Part shown: piece after piece, positions 1-9,168 of the stretch
How the letters are laid out: each line of letters starts with the position of its first letter
Position numbering within the stretch: the stretch's first letter is position 1
Source: Natronorubrum texcoconense
GTDB lineage: Archaea; Halobacteriota; Halobacteria; Halobacteriales; Natrialbaceae
NCBI RefSeq assembly: GCF_900100335.1
Contig: NZ_FNFE01000003.1
Location: forward strand, 1-64,000
Reading direction: 5' to 3'
DNA: 64,000 bases
Notes under the pieces: generated by a model
What the model saw: only the letters and a program-made list of their open reading frames with translations
Database searches by the model: none
Told to the model about the DNA's origin: nothing
Made by a program: the position numbers and the translations under genes

Positions 1-134
1 CCCGAGGTTGTTCTGATCCATAGGGTAGTTTGGCCACGTGTTACTGAGCTATCTGCTACGAGTCTAAACTCGTACAACTAGCATGGCTAAATCGGACTCC
101 AATAGCAATGACCTCCGGCAGGATCAACCGGAAT
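1..134 (-). rRNA. rrs: 16S ribosomal RNA, 5' end (partial)
   Basis: Read on the minus strand from 134, the sequence begins with the universal archaeal 16S start (ATTCCGGTTGATCCTGCC) and continues through the expected first helices, including GGTCATTGCTATTGGAG. Only about 134 nt lie in the window; the rest of the gene, and presumably the 23S and 5S genes, lie beyond the left edge. It is transcribed leftwards from the promoter region at 135-760. Confidence 0.97.
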
Positions 135-142
135 GCTATATA

Positions 143-164
143 CTCCCGACCCAATGGTCGGGAG
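143..164 (-). other. Hairpin in the 16S rRNA leader
   Basis: A perfect 9-bp stem (CTCCCGACC with GGTCGGGAG) with a 4-nt loop ends nine bases before the mature 16S 5' end. It lies in the primary transcript and may take part in folding or processing of the 16S leader. The usual bulge-helix-bulge processing stem cannot be checked because the other side of 16S is outside the window. Confidence 0.5.
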
Positions 165-596
165 GGTTCATTTGGCGGTGAATGTAAATTCTTGTACACA
201 CTCACACATAAATGGGTCCACGTTCGATGACCCCAGACCGCGACCGGTCGAGCGTCACCGAACTACCAAGGCTAACATCAGATCCCTTCTGTACGGCGGA
301 CCGCAGGGGAAGGATCCTCATTTCCTTCGGATCTATTCGTAGGCCATCTGGGGTACATAACCCCTTCGGACTACGAGTGATCCGAGACGACGAGACGAAT
401 CCAACGTCCCGTCGAACACATACTATCCGAATTCCCTCGTACACTTAAGGGCATCGGATCGAAACCACCGCCGGAAACCGCATCCGGCGGAGGTTTTTGC
501 GTATCACACAGTAGGTGTCCTGAGTATATAAGGACATCGTACTGTTGCGCCGGTTCATCGGCGTCAATCGCGTTCGATTCGAATACCCCGTACGGA

Positions 597-621
597 AGCC
601 TATCAGTTCGACTGATAGGCT
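597..621. repeat. Inverted repeat between rRNA promoters
   Basis: A perfect 10-bp inverted repeat (AGCCTATCAG with CTGATAGGCT) with a 5-nt centre lies between the two upstream rRNA promoters. It could be a protein-binding site or an RNA hairpin in transcripts from the most distal promoter. Function unknown. Confidence 0.5.
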
Positions 622-812
622 CCGACGAGAGACGGATAGTGTACCTACCTCCGTGCCGGGAAACGGCCGGAGGGAACGCGGCGAGATGCGCCACGTCGTT
701 CGCATTATATTCGAAGCCCGGGTTCGTACATAAGGGCGTCGTCTCGAGTGCTGTTTGTCCCACGTTACTCCGTCTCTCGATTCACCCGAGCCTGGCGATT
801 CGGCTCAACCGA

Positions 813-1439
813 CTATCGCCGTTCCGAGGCCCGATCCGACGACCTACCGATGCCGGCGAGACCGAAGAGCAGTCGCTTGCAGCCGACCAGCAGTTCTCGA
901 AGGACGGGTGCTCCGTCGTAGAGCCAGAGGAGGAACGCGAAGCCGGCCATCCCGACCTGTATCCAGAGATAGGTCGACAGATCTCCCGCGAGGAGTTCGC
1001 TCGAATAGCGATTGAACAGTAGGAAAAACTGATCGACGAACCCGTGTTCGTGTCCCCCCTCGCTGACCGTCTCGACGGGCCAGAGCATGATTTCCGGCTG
1101 GTAGACACCCTCTCGAACGTAGGCGTCGAGTACGTCGGACGGCAAGTGAAGCAGGTAGCCGAGGCCGAACGCGATGCCGGTGCGCGGTCGGCCCGCCGAG
1201 CGAGCGACGAGTCCGACGAGGATCGAGAGCGGAACCGCGAAGAAAATCGAGTGACCGAGCGCGTATCCGGCGTCAAAGACGCCGTACTCCCACGCCAGCG
1301 GCTTGTCGATGATGTCCGGCAGGACGGACGCAAACACGACAGTAAGCGCCTCGAGTCCACCGGGCGAGTCCCGATAGATTACGTGACAAAACAGCGAGTA
1401 GACGAGATAGCCCATGATCGCGTGTTCCCATGGCCACAT
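813..1439 (-). CDS. Membrane-bound metal-dependent hydrolase-like protein (YdjM/DUF457 type)
   Basis: This 208-residue membrane protein begins MWPWEHAIMGYLVYS, with a histidine near the start. A further DIID stretch and a GH pair (residues ~49-70) fit the conserved metal-liganding His/Asp pattern of the YdjM-like family, as does HLPSD at ~100. Several hydrophobic segments predict an integral membrane protein. An upstream in-frame extension to 1577 is possible, but its residues look non-coding, so I chose the ATG at 1439. The substrate is not known for this family. It runs towards the rRNA operon. Confidence 0.75.
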   Translation of the reverse strand: MWPWEHAIMGYLVYSLFCHVIYRDSPGGLEALTVVFASVLPDIIDKPLAWEYGVFDAGYALGHSIFFAVPLSILVGLVARSAGRPRTGIAFGLGYLLHLPSDVLDAYVREGVYQPEIMLWPVETVSEGGHEHGFVDQFFLLFNRYSSELLAGDLSTYLWIQVGMAGFAFLLWLYDGAPVLRELLVGCKRLLFGLAGIGRSSDRASERR

Positions 1440-1735
1440 ACACCGGACGTGCGGTGGGCGGTGGATAGTTATGCAGCGCTTGTCGCCGATCCTGCTGCGT
1501 GATAGCCCGAGACGAAGACCGGTTGCGTACACCAGACGCGGAGTCCAGTTCGCGAACGGTTCGGACAGCGGTAACACACACCGCAGTAAAACGAAAACGG
1601 TTCGACGTGGTAGCAGTCGGTTACCCCTCGTCGCCGTCGTCGCAATACGGATATTACGTTCGGTTGAATCCGAACGGGCCGTTTTGAACGAGGCGCGACC
1701 GACACGATTTAGCGGCGAGCGTCGAATATGCGGGT
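1440..1735. other. Intergenic region with divergent promoters
   Basis: No convincing gene is seen. It separates the leftward hydrolase gene from the rightward small membrane-protein gene. A TATA-like CGATTTAGCGG at 1706-1716 sits about 25 bp before the ATG at 1736, which suggests a nearly leaderless transcript. Confidence 0.5.
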
Positions 1736-1957
1736 ATGGATCGAGAAGGGTTCGTCAAACTCTCAGTCATCGGGATCGGGCTCGTGGTGTTGAGCTTCTT
1801 CGTTCGCGGGTTCAGTCAGCTCGCCCTCGGTCGAGACGTTGCAGAGATGTTGCAAGCACCCTTTGCGGTCGCCGGCTTCTGTATCGTCGTCTACCTATTC
1901 ATCAGGGCGACGCTCGACTTCGTGGGTATCTGGGAAGTCGAGAGCAGCGAGGCGTAA
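1736..1957 (+). CDS. Small membrane protein, two predicted TM segments
   Basis: A 73-residue protein with two hydrophobic stretches (about residues 8-26 and 40-58) joined by a short polar loop, ending in an acidic tail. No motif gives a function. The start is supported by a TATA-like element about 25 bp upstream, and the high third-position GC matches neighbouring real genes. It precedes hisD by about 70 bp; any functional link is unknown. Confidence 0.6.
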   Translation: MDREGFVKLSVIGIGLVVLSFFVRGFSQLALGRDVAEMLQAPFAVAGFCIVVYLFIRATLDFVGIWEVESSEA

Positions 1958-2028
1958 CGCCGGAGACCGGTAGCCATCTCGAGACACGGAAGGAAACCGT
2001 TTTTCGCACACCGAACGAACGCGAGGGT

Positions 2029-3321
2029 ATGACAGTACCCGTGCGGCCACTCCCCGACCTCGGACCGGCCGACCGCGCTGCCTTTTTCGATCGGGACGCC
2101 GGCATCGAGGCGGTCAGCGGAGACGTAGCCGAGATCGTCGACCGCGTTCGCGAGGAGGGAGACGTCGCCGTCCGCGAGTTCACGAGCGAGTTCGACGGCG
2201 TCGAACTCGGGAATATCGACATCACGGACACGTGCGAGCGCGCGTACGACGACCTCAAGGACGACCTCCGTGATGCGATCGAAACGGCCGCGACGAACGT
2301 CAGGGAGTTTCACGAGGCACAACGCCCCGAGGACTGGCGCGACGAGTTCGGTCCCGGGCGGGAGCTCGGCCGCCGATTCCGTCCCATCGATCGCGTCGGC
2401 GTCTACGTCCCCGGTGGGTCAGCGGCCTACCCCTCGAGTGCGATCATGGGCATCGTCCCGGCGGTCGTCGCGGGCGTCGATCACGTCTCGGTCGTGACGC
2501 CGCCGGCCGACGAGATGAACCCGGCCACGCTGGGAGCGATCCACGCTGCGGGTGCCGACGCGGTCTACAGCGTCGGTGGCGCGCAGGCGATCGCCGGACT
2601 CGCCTACGGAACCGAGACGATCACGCGCGTCCAGAAGATCGTCGGTCCCGGAAACAAGTGGGTCACGGCGGCGAAGGCCGCCGTGCGAGGAGACGTCGAA
2701 ATCGACTTCCTCGCGGGGCCGAGCGAGGTCGTCGTCGTCGCCGACGAGACCGCAGAGCCGGAACTCGTCGCGACGGAACTCGTCGCGCAGGCCGAACACG
2801 ATCCGAACGCGTCGGTCGTCGCCGTCACGGCGGACGAAGGCACTGCCGAGGCAATCGCCACGGCCGTCGACGAACAGGCCGGCGCGCGCGAGCGCGAAGA
2901 TGTGATTCGTGATGCACTCGAGAACGATGCGAGCGGCGTGCTTCTGGCACGATCGATGAGCGAGGCGATCCTCTTCACCGAGGAGTACGCACCCGAGCAC
3001 CTCGTAATCGTCGCCGAGGACGACGAGTCGCTCCTCGAGCGGATCGACAGCGCGGGCAGTGTCTTCCTGGGACCGAACACGCCGGTCGCGGCGGGCGATT
3101 ACGCCAGCGGGACGAACCACGTGCTCCCGACCAACGGCGGCGCGCGCGTCACCGGTGGGCTCTCGGTTGAAACCTTCCTGCGATCGACGACGGTTCAGCG
3201 ACTCTCCGGCGAGGGATTGGCGGACATCGGCGAGACGGTCACGACGCTCGCGGACGCCGAGGGACTCGAGGCCCACGCCGCGAGCGTCCGCCGGCGACTC
3301 GAGAAACTGGACGATACGTAG
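2029..3321 (+). CDS. hisD: Histidinol dehydrogenase
   Basis: The protein (430 aa, normal family length) catalyses the last two steps of histidine synthesis, oxidising histidinol to histidine with NAD+ and Zn2+ in the cytoplasm. Family blocks are clear: VGPGNKWVTAAK near residue 205, LAGPSEVVVVAD near 228, AEHDPNAS near 255, and the catalytic EHLVIVAED near 324. The open frame runs further upstream, but family length and the N-terminal sequence favour the ATG at 2029. No other his genes are adjacent, which is usual in haloarchaea, where the pathway is scattered. Confidence 0.96.
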   Translation: MTVPVRPLPDLGPADRAAFFDRDAGIEAVSGDVAEIVDRVREEGDVAVREFTSEFDGVELGNIDITDTCERAYDDLKDDLRDAIETAATNVREFHEAQRPEDWRDEFGPGRELGRRFRPIDRVGVYVPGGSAAYPSSAIMGIVPAVVAGVDHVSVVTPPADEMNPATLGAIHAAGADAVYSVGGAQAIAGLAYGTETITRVQKIVGPGNKWVTAAKAAVRGDVEIDFLAGPSEVVVVADETAEPELVATELVAQAEHDPNASVVAVTADEGTAEAIATAVDEQAGAREREDVIRDALENDASGVLLARSMSEAILFTEEYAPEHLVIVAEDDESLLERIDSAGSVFLGPNTPVAAGDYASGTNHVLPTNGGARVTGGLSVETFLRSTTVQRLSGEGLADIGETVTTLADAEGLEAHAASVRRRLEKLDDT

Positions 3322-3401
3322 TGCAGACCCATCGTGAGAGCGGATACTCACGGAATCTACAACCTAGTTTTACGGTACTCGGCGTAGAAGGAACCGTAGT
3401 A

Positions 3402-3644
3402 ATGCCACGGCGTGAGCCCGAGAGTGAGCCAGTGGTCGACCCCACCGATAGGCGCATCCTCGAGCGAAACTACGATTACGCACAAAAGAACGTGCGACTG
3501 CTCTCGATGTGGTACGAGTGCGAGCCAAAGCGGATGCTCAAACTGCTCGCGGAGTACGATATCGAACTGTCACGAAACGACAAGCGACAGTTCGGGACGT
3601 ACTATCAGTCGGTACAGCGGCACGCGAACGCGTACGGTGAGTAA
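3402..3644 (+). CDS. Conserved small haloarchaeal protein of unknown function
   Basis: An 80-residue, charged, probably cytoplasmic protein with regular codon use. The central part (DRRILERNYDYAQKNVRLL) looks like amphipathic helices. I recognise no domain. The ATG at 3402 fits a TATA-like TAGTTTTACGG near 3364-3374. It lies between hisD and a HesB/IscA gene, all on the same strand but with separate-looking promoters. Confidence 0.6.
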   Translation: MPRREPESEPVVDPTDRRILERNYDYAQKNVRLLSMWYECEPKRMLKLLAEYDIELSRNDKRQFGTYYQSVQRHANAYGE

Positions 3645-3751
3645 CGGCGTAACGAACGCCGTTCGATGGGTCGTGGGAGGGGTATGTTCGGTGAGTCACT
3701 GAGGTGACCGATGGCGTCACAGTTAACACCGTTGCGACAGAAGGGATACGC

Positions 3752-4126
3752 ATGAGCACGGACAGCATGGATGGTGGCGACGCGGAGACGCGCCCGCAGA
3801 TCGAAGTAACCGAAGAGGCGGCCGAACAGGCGCTCGACTTGCTCGATAGCGAAGGACTCGACGCGACCGAAGCGGGGCTTCGGCTCTTCGTCCAGCAGGG
3901 TGGCTGTGCGGGACTCTCCTACGGCATGCGCTTCGACGATTCACCGGACGGTGACGATACGATCTACAACCACCACGATCTGCGCGTTTTCGTCGACCCG
4001 GCCAGCCTGAAGTACATCGAAGGCAGCATCCTCGACTTCGAGAGCGGACTGCAGGCGGAAGGGTTCCACGTGGAGAACCCGAACGTCGTCAGCGAGTGTG
4101 GCTGTGGCGAATCGTTCCGAACGTAA
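3752..4126 (+). CDS. HesB/IscA family iron-sulfur cluster assembly protein
   Basis: The protein (124 aa) belongs to the A-type carrier family that holds and transfers Fe-S clusters or iron to target proteins. The three conserved cysteines are present: one in QGGCAGLSYG (around residue 51) and two in the C-terminal CGCG motif (near 118-120). The N-terminal 20 residues are acidic and likely flexible. An upstream start at 3704 is possible, but the ATG at 3752 gives the usual family length. Confidence 0.9.
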   Translation: MSTDSMDGGDAETRPQIEVTEEAAEQALDLLDSEGLDATEAGLRLFVQQGGCAGLSYGMRFDDSPDGDDTIYNHHDLRVFVDPASLKYIEGSILDFESGLQAEGFHVENPNVVSECGCGESFRT

Positions 4127-4311
4127 CGTCGGTTCTCGTCACCGTTCGCCGTCCATCGATTCTTTTGCAGACAATCTGGCACAGTGTTGCGTCCCGCTCG
4201 AAAAACGGTGAACGTCTCCGAGGCGAGTGGAATCGTCTCGAGGAAGTCGAGCGCCTGCTCGAATCGAATCAGAACCGAGTTCTCGACTCGAGCAGTGAGC
4301 CGAAACGGGAC

Positions 4312-4512
4312 TCAGTCTTCGAGCCGGAACGCGACGGTGACTTCCGCCTGATACTCCCGGTCGTCGGCGCTCGCGACCTCCACCCCCAGCTCGTCGACTT
4401 CGATCCAGTGGACGTTCTCGAGGGTCGACTCGGCGCGGTCGATCGCGTCGTCGGCCGCGGCGTCGAAACTCTCCGTACTCGTTCCGATCAGGGTGATCTT
4501 CTTGAAGACCAT
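4312..4512 (-). CDS. Dodecin (flavin-binding small protein)
   Basis: A 66-residue protein with the dodecin pattern: [12 protein letters not shown] at the N-terminus, a single helix rich in Asp/Glu/Ala, [11 protein letters not shown] with the conserved tryptophan (residue ~36) that stacks on the flavin, and a final beta-strand [12 protein letters not shown]. Archaeal dodecins are dodecameric and store or buffer riboflavin and related flavins. The open frame extends upstream, but only the part from the ATG at 4512 is dodecin-like. Confidence 0.92.
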   Translation of the reverse strand: MVFKKITLIGTSTESFDAAADDAIDRAESTLENVHWIEVDELGVEVASADDREYQAEVTVAFRLED

Positions 4513-4732
4513 TGCCCGTAGGGGTACGCTCCGTATCCCCTTCAATGTATGGCTAGTGATACCAATTCGCACTGTTTTTGATACGAGCAACGGCGGAACG
4601 ATCGGTTGGTGCCGACCCGCGGATCGAGAGGAGGCCGATCGAATCCGCCCGCGTCGACGGAAGCTGTCGGCTGCCGAGGAGTTACGTGCCGATGCGTGAA
4701 CGTTTTTGAGGGTTCCGGTCCCACACTCCTCT

Positions 4733-5932
4733 ATGTCAAACGCAGACGGTTCGATCGACGTGTCGGAGATCGGTGAACTGACGCCGCCGGATCGGACGCT
4801 AATGGGACCCGGACCGAGCGACGTCAACCCTCGAGTGCTGCGGGCGATGTCCACGCCGCTCGTGGGCCACCTCGACCCGTCGTTCGTCGAGATCATGAAC
4901 GAGGTCCAGGAGTTGCTGCGCTATACGTTCCGGACCGACAACCAGTGGACGATTCCCGTCTCGGGAACCGGCTCCGCCGCCATGGAAGCCGCGATCGGCA
5001 ACGTCGTCGAGCCGGGCGACACCATGCTCGTCCCGACGAACGGCTACTTCGGCGGCCGAATGGCCTCGATGGCGCGCCGAGCCGGCGGCGAGGTCGTCGA
5101 GGTCGACGCCCCGTGGGGCGAACCGCTCGAGCCGGCCGACGTCTCCGATGCCCTCGCAGAACACGATCCGGACGTCTTCGGCTTCGTCCACGCCGAGACG
5201 AGTACGGGCGTACTCCAGCCCGACGTTCCCGAACTCACGGCGGCGGCCCACGACCACGACGCGCTCGTCATCGCCGACACCGTGACCTCGATCGGCGGGG
5301 TCGAGTTGCGCGTCGACGAGTGGGACATCGACGTCGCCTACGCGGGCCCCCAGAAGTGTCTCTCCTGCCCGCCGGGAGCCAGCCCGCTGACGCTCTCGGA
5401 CACCGCGATGGAGAAAGTCCTCTCGCGGGAAGAAGAGCCCCGCTCGTGGTATCTCGACCTCTCCCTGCTCGAGGGCTACTGGGGCGACGATCGATCCTAC
5501 CACCACACCGCGCCGATCACGAACGTCTACGCGATTCGCGAGGCGCTGCGACTGGTCGCCGAGGAGGGCATCGAAGCCCGCTGGGACCGCCACGAACGAC
5601 TCGCCGGCGCGCTGAAAGCCGGGATGGAGGGGATGGGCCTCGAGATGAACGCCCCCGACGAGTACTGGCTGCCGAGCCTCAACGCCGTCCGCGTCCCCGA
5701 CGGGATCGACGACGGCGAGGTCTGTGCCGAACTGCTCGAGCGCTACGATCTCGAGGTCGCGAGCGGCCTGGGCGATCTGGACGGCGAGATCTTCCGGATC
5801 GGCTGTATGGGCTACTCGGCCCGTCCGGAGAACGTCATCTACGTGGTGACGGCGCTGGGTGACGTGCTCGAATCGATGGGTGCGGACGTCGATCCCGGTG
5901 CCGGCGTGTCGGCGACTCGAGACGCACTATAA
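4733..5932 (+). CDS. Class V PLP aminotransferase (alanine-glyoxylate/serine-pyruvate type)
   Basis: A 399-residue pyridoxal-phosphate enzyme of the alanine-glyoxylate/serine-glyoxylate aminotransferase group. Landmarks are the N-terminal [30 protein letters not shown] around residue 82, [11 protein letters not shown] near 180 with the PLP-contacting aspartate, and [13 protein letters not shown] near 203, whose lysine should form the Schiff base. A TATA-like CGTTTTTGAG lies about 28 bp before the ATG at 4733. The exact substrate pair cannot be read from sequence. Confidence 0.9.
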   Translation: MSNADGSIDVSEIGELTPPDRTLMGPGPSDVNPRVLRAMSTPLVGHLDPSFVEIMNEVQELLRYTFRTDNQWTIPVSGTGSAAMEAAIGNVVEPGDTMLVPTNGYFGGRMASMARRAGGEVVEVDAPWGEPLEPADVSDALAEHDPDVFGFVHAETSTGVLQPDVPELTAAAHDHDALVIADTVTSIGGVELRVDEWDIDVAYAGPQKCLSCPPGASPLTLSDTAMEKVLSREEEPRSWYLDLSLLEGYWGDDRSYHHTAPITNVYAIREALRLVAEEGIEARWDRHERLAGALKAGMEGMGLEMNAPDEYWLPSLNAVRVPDGIDDGEVCAELLERYDLEVASGLGDLDGEIFRIGCMGYSARPENVIYVVTALGDVLESMGADVDPGAGVSATRDAL

Positions 5933-5954
5933 AAACTGGAACGGAACGCTTTTT
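5931..5954. terminator. Compact bidirectional terminator between convergent genes
   Basis: A run of five A (5931-5935, five U on the minus transcript) and a run of five T (5950-5954) lie between the convergent aminotransferase and the gene ending at 5961. Short U-runs terminate transcription in archaea; use here is inferred from position. Confidence 0.5.
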
Positions 5955-5960
5955 CGCTCG

Positions 5961-6281
5961 TTACGCCGAAATTCGTGGTCCTGGCGGGGCTCGTTCAACC
6001 TGATAGTCGTCCCCGTCGACGACGATGATGGCCCACTCGTAGTCCGGATCCACGCTGTTGAGCTTGTTCTCGATTTCGTCGGCGTCCTCCGGCTGGGCGA
6101 CGAAACAGTGGAACTGTCCCGATTGGGACGGAAGCTCTCCTGTCTCGAGGACGGTGTTTACCTGCACGGCCTTCCACTCGCGTTCGGCGCGGAACGTCGG
6201 GCCGTTGCCTTCGACGGTGTACCCAAGCTCTGCGAAGATCGACCTGGCCTGCTCGACGAGTCGCATGTTAACAGGACCCAT
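5961..6281 (-). CDS. Small conserved haloarchaeal protein (DUF7116-like)
   Basis: A 106-residue soluble protein with a helix-strand pattern at the start (MRLVEQARSIFAELGYTVEG) and FRAEREWKAVQV, which I associate with a haloarchaeal family of unknown function, probably DUF7116. Two ATGs are possible, 6281 and 6266; I give the longer. It converges with the aminotransferase gene. No catalytic motif is visible. Confidence 0.7.
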   Translation of the reverse strand: MGPVNMRLVEQARSIFAELGYTVEGNGPTFRAEREWKAVQVNTVLETGELPSQSGQFHCFVAQPEDADEIENKLNSVDPDYEWAIIVVDGDDYQVERAPPGPRISA

Positions 6282-6539
6282 TCATAGCTACCTACAACGG
6301 CATCCATGATAAATGTTGGTGCGTCACAAGAAGTTGCCCGTTCTTCCCAACTAACTGGACGTATTCCGCGACGAGACGAAACGATCGATCAGTGGATCAG
6401 CAGATTAGTGGACGGAAACAGGCTGTTACTAGCGATACACACTGGTTTGCCGGCGCGAGTGAGAACGCAGCAAAATGCCCGAAACGCAGGGTGAACTGGT
6501 GGATCTCGGTGCGGGCGCCGCGGTCGGTATCCGGCGCCG

Positions 6540-6779
6540 CTATTCGTGGGCGGCGTCCCACTCGGTCGGCTTGCGGAAGTTCCCACACTGGTTGCACTTG
6601 ATGCGCCCCATCGAGTCCATCGCGTTGTCGAAGCTCTCGCAGTTCGAACAGAACCAGCCGTACCGACTTTCGGCGTCTCGAGACTCGTATGCCACGAGAA
6701 ACGGACCCTTCGAGCCCCGGTCGCCGTCCGTCTCCGAAACGTAGACGGTCGCGCCGTCGTCGGTGGACAGTGTTTGCAT
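6540..6779 (-). CDS. DUF5816-like zinc-ribbon protein
   Basis: A 79-residue protein with two CxxC motifs (WFCSNCESF near residue 43 and IKCNQCGNF near 60) that should bind one zinc ion, followed by the conserved end KPTEWDAAHE. This pattern matches the haloarchaeal DUF5816 family, whose function is unknown. A TATA-like TTTATTACG lies about 27 bp upstream on the minus strand (6803-6811), so the message is probably leaderless. Confidence 0.8.
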   Translation of the reverse strand: MQTLSTDDGATVYVSETDGDRGSKGPFLVAYESRDAESRYGWFCSNCESFDNAMDSMGRIKCNQCGNFRKPTEWDAAHE

Positions 6780-6987
6780 GCACGCGTGTACCCGCGCACG
6801 TAATAAATGATTGTCTGTCCCGCCGTGGACGGTCTATCCCGCCGCAACGTCCGCAAACCGACTGCGCCGCCGCAGCGGCCGCGAAAGCAGTCCGAGCGAC
6901 CGATCGCAATCGAAATGTGGTATGTGTTCACAGTGGTGACTGTCCTAACTGAAAGGTTTACCCGGCAGGGAATCGTTCGTTCGACTA

Positions 6988-7398
6988 ATGTCGTTGGTCG
7001 TGGTTCCCGTTCGGTATCCGTTGTCGAAGCACTCTCGTCGAACGCTCGAGCGCGCGATCGAGGTCGCGCGCGAGCGTGACGCGCCGTTGACGGTCCTGCA
7101 CGTCGATCTGTACCAGAACGGGAAGAAAGTGACGCGAATCGACCTGAAAACCGCCGTGGAGAACGTGTTCGGCCGACTCGAGAACGTTCGATACGTCGTC
7201 CGAACCGGCTTTCTCGTCGAGGAGAGCATTCTCGACGAGGTCGCGGCGGAGGGCGCCGACGCCGTCGTCATCGGCAGCCAGCAAGCGAGCCGACTGCGCC
7301 GGATCTTCCGGCGGTTCACCGACAATCCGAATATCGATCAGTATCTCCGGACCCATCTCGACTGCGAAGTCATCACGGTCGAGAGCGCGACTGCCTGA
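6988..7398 (+). CDS. Universal stress protein (UspA) family protein
   Basis: A 136-residue single-domain protein with the Usp fold: an N-terminal strand with valine/proline (LVVVPVRYPLS), a long helix, and DAVVIGSQQASRLRRIFRRF in place of the classic ATP-binding G-rich stretch. The G-2X-G-9X-G(S/T) motif is not intact, so ATP binding is doubtful. It is convergent with a second Usp gene ending 17 bp away. Confidence 0.82.
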   Translation: MSLVVVPVRYPLSKHSRRTLERAIEVARERDAPLTVLHVDLYQNGKKVTRIDLKTAVENVFGRLENVRYVVRTGFLVEESILDEVAAEGADAVVIGSQQASRLRRIFRRFTDNPNIDQYLRTHLDCEVITVESATA

Positions 7399-7415
7399 CC
7401 GCGAGGTCGGGTCAC

Positions 7416-7859
7416 TTACGACGTTCTCCCGGCGTCCCGCACCACGAACACCGGGATCGAGGCGTTGTCGACCACCCGCTCCGAGACGCTGCCGAGCGAG
7501 GTGACTTTCTCCCGAGCGCTCTTCCCACGGGTTCCGATCACGATCAGATCGATCCCGCGCTCGTCGGCGTACTCGAGGATCGTCTTCGACGGCGTCCCCT
7601 TTCTGACGTCGGCTTCAGTCTCGAGACCGCGATCCGACGCCTGCTCCGTGACGGTGGCGACGGCGTCTTGACCCTCTTCCTCGAGCGATCGCTCGAGGTC
7701 GGGACCGGTCTCGTCGGTGGCCGCGGCGGTGATCCGGCTGTCGACGACGTACAGGCCGTGGACCGTCGCGTCGTTGTCCGCCGCGATGGGTAATCCGTGA
7801 GCCAGCGTCTCGTCGATCGTCTCGCTCCCGTCCGTCGGAATGAGGATATCGTCGTACAT
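7416..7859 (-). CDS. Universal stress protein (UspA) family, ATP-binding type
   Basis: A 147-residue Usp with canonical features: MYDDILIPTDGSE at the N-terminus and DLIVIGTRGKSAREK followed by LGSVSERVV near residues 113-135, fitting the ATP-binding G-2X-G-9X-G(S) pattern. Such proteins are soluble dimers induced by stress. It is encoded tail to tail with another Usp, which lacks the intact ATP motif. Confidence 0.92.
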   Translation of the reverse strand: MYDDILIPTDGSETIDETLAHGLPIAADNDATVHGLYVVDSRITAAATDETGPDLERSLEEEGQDAVATVTEQASDRGLETEADVRKGTPSKTILEYADERGIDLIVIGTRGKSAREKVTSLGSVSERVVDNASIPVFVVRDAGRTS

Positions 7860-8002
7860 CTGTTCCTGTCGTTGGACTTCGCGAGGAGTTCAGATAAAGG
7901 GTCCCCACGATCTCGAGTAGTGGGAGGACGGGGCACGGAACCGCCGTCGAGCGACGAGGAAACGCGATCGAACCTCAGGAAACGGCGAGCACCACACGAC
8001 CG

Positions 8003-8995
8003 TTACTGGTCGATCTCGTCTCCGCCGTCGGGCTCGGCCGCTTCCTCGGGCGACTCCGCCGAGTCGGCGGCCGACTCCAGCCAGTCGGTGTCGGGTCCGT
8101 CGACGGCCAGACGGCCGACACCGCTGTGTTCGTCGAAGACGTGGTGTCGGTGTGGGTACGCGAACTCGACGTCCATGTCGGCGAATCGCTTGTAGAGCGC
8201 CGCTTGCACGTCCGACTGGGCGACGCTCTGTTTGTAGGGGTGTTGAACCCAGAACCGCAGTTCGAGTGCGACGCCGTCGTCGCCGTACGCTTCGATCGTA
8301 CAGAGCGGTGCCGCCCCGTACCGCGCGCTGCCGATCCGAATGTCCGGCCCGCCCGAGATGACGGTGTCGACGGAGCGAGCGGCTCGTTCGGCCTGTCGTC
8401 GTGCGGCCTCGAGATCGCTGTCGTACGTGATCTCGAACGCGACGGAGATCCGCGTTCGTTCGTCCTCCGCGGAGTAGTTGATCACATCGCGTTCGTGGAT
8501 TTCGGAGTTCGGAATGACGATGAACGTGTTCTGGAGGGTGAATATCTTGGTGTAGCGAATCGTGATGTCCTCGACGAACCCCTTGTGACCCTCGTCGGTG
8601 ACCTCGATCATGTCGCCGATTTCGTATGGTCGATCGGCAAGGACGAAGAACCCGTTGACCAGGCTCCCCACGAGCGGCGCGAGGACGACCGCGATCACGG
8701 CCGAGATGACGGTCACGGAGAGGAGAATCTGCGTGTCGCCGACCCCGAGGATGCCGGCAGCGATGATCGCTGCGACGAGCAGGACGGATATTCTGACACC
8801 GCGCAGGACGGTCCGAGTGACGCTGGGTCGCTCGATCCGACGGGCGATGGTCCGCCCCGCGACGCGGACGACGAGTTTCGAGAGGTACCAGCCGACGACC
8901 AATACGAACGCCGCGAGGACGAACTGAACGACGAGATCGGGAGGTTCGTACGGGAGGATGCGCTGGACCTCCTCGGTCGCCGTACTCTCGTTCAT
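8003..8995 (-). CDS. Small-conductance mechanosensitive channel (MscS family)
   Basis: A 330-residue membrane channel that opens under membrane tension to release solutes on hypo-osmotic shock. TM helices lie at about residues 20-42, 62-84 and 88-110; the third holds the Gly/Ala-rich pore helix. The MscS beta-domain signature follows (FVLADRPYEIGDMIEV, then FIVIPNSEI near 155). The C-terminal 50 residues are acidic and disordered. I chose the ATG at 8995; upstream in-frame starts at 9013 and 9058 are possible. Confidence 0.93.
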   Translation of the reverse strand: MNESTATEEVQRILPYEPPDLVVQFVLAAFVLVVGWYLSKLVVRVAGRTIARRIERPSVTRTVLRGVRISVLLVAAIIAAGILGVGDTQILLSVTVISAVIAVVLAPLVGSLVNGFFVLADRPYEIGDMIEVTDEGHKGFVEDITIRYTKIFTLQNTFIVIPNSEIHERDVINYSAEDERTRISVAFEITYDSDLEAARRQAERAARSVDTVISGGPDIRIGSARYGAAPLCTIEAYGDDGVALELRFWVQHPYKQSVAQSDVQAALYKRFADMDVEFAYPHRHHVFDEHSGVGRLAVDGPDTDWLESAADSAESPEEAAEPDGGDEIDQ

Positions 8996-9119
8996 CTGCA
9001 GTCCCCCGCGCATGGCAACACACTCAGTCGCGGAGTGGTTAAGGGTTCTGACCTTCACACACGTCGTGAGAGACGGTAGCTCGCCGCAGCTAAAACAACC
9101 CGATTTCGAAAATAGGTGC

Positions 9120-9145
9120 TACTCAGAGTATAATAAATCATTTAG
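9120..9145 (+). promoter_or_regulatory. trmB promoter with palindromic operator candidate
   Basis: The 11-bp palindrome TACTCAGAGTA (9120-9130) sits just upstream of an A/T-rich TATA-like region (9130-9145) before the trmB ATG at 9169. Halobacterium TrmB is known to bind TACT-N7/8-GAGTA; the half-sites match here but the spacing is shorter. Autoregulation is an inference. Confidence 0.4.
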
Positions 9146-9168
9146 TCGTCGGCAGCATACGGACAACT

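Larger units (their letters stand above)
135..760 (-). promoter_or_regulatory. rRNA operon leader with multiple tandem promoters
   Basis: This is the long upstream region typical of haloarchaeal rRNA operons. On the minus strand I see four TATA-like boxes followed by similar initiator-like sequence: near 726-736 (CCCTTATGTACG), 523-533 (CCTTATATACTCA), 439-451 (CCCTTAAGTGTACG) and 351-360 (GGGTTATGTACCCC). Three of them have CGA just upstream. Short hairpins lie between them (464-495 and 597-621). No convincing protein gene is present. Tandem rRNA promoters are established for haloarchaea; the exact start sites here are inferred. Confidence 0.75.

Noticed and set aside
464-498. A stem-loop followed by five T on the plus strand, resembling a terminator
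   Set aside because: No plus-strand gene reads into it, and it lies inside the rRNA promoter array, so I list it as part of that region.
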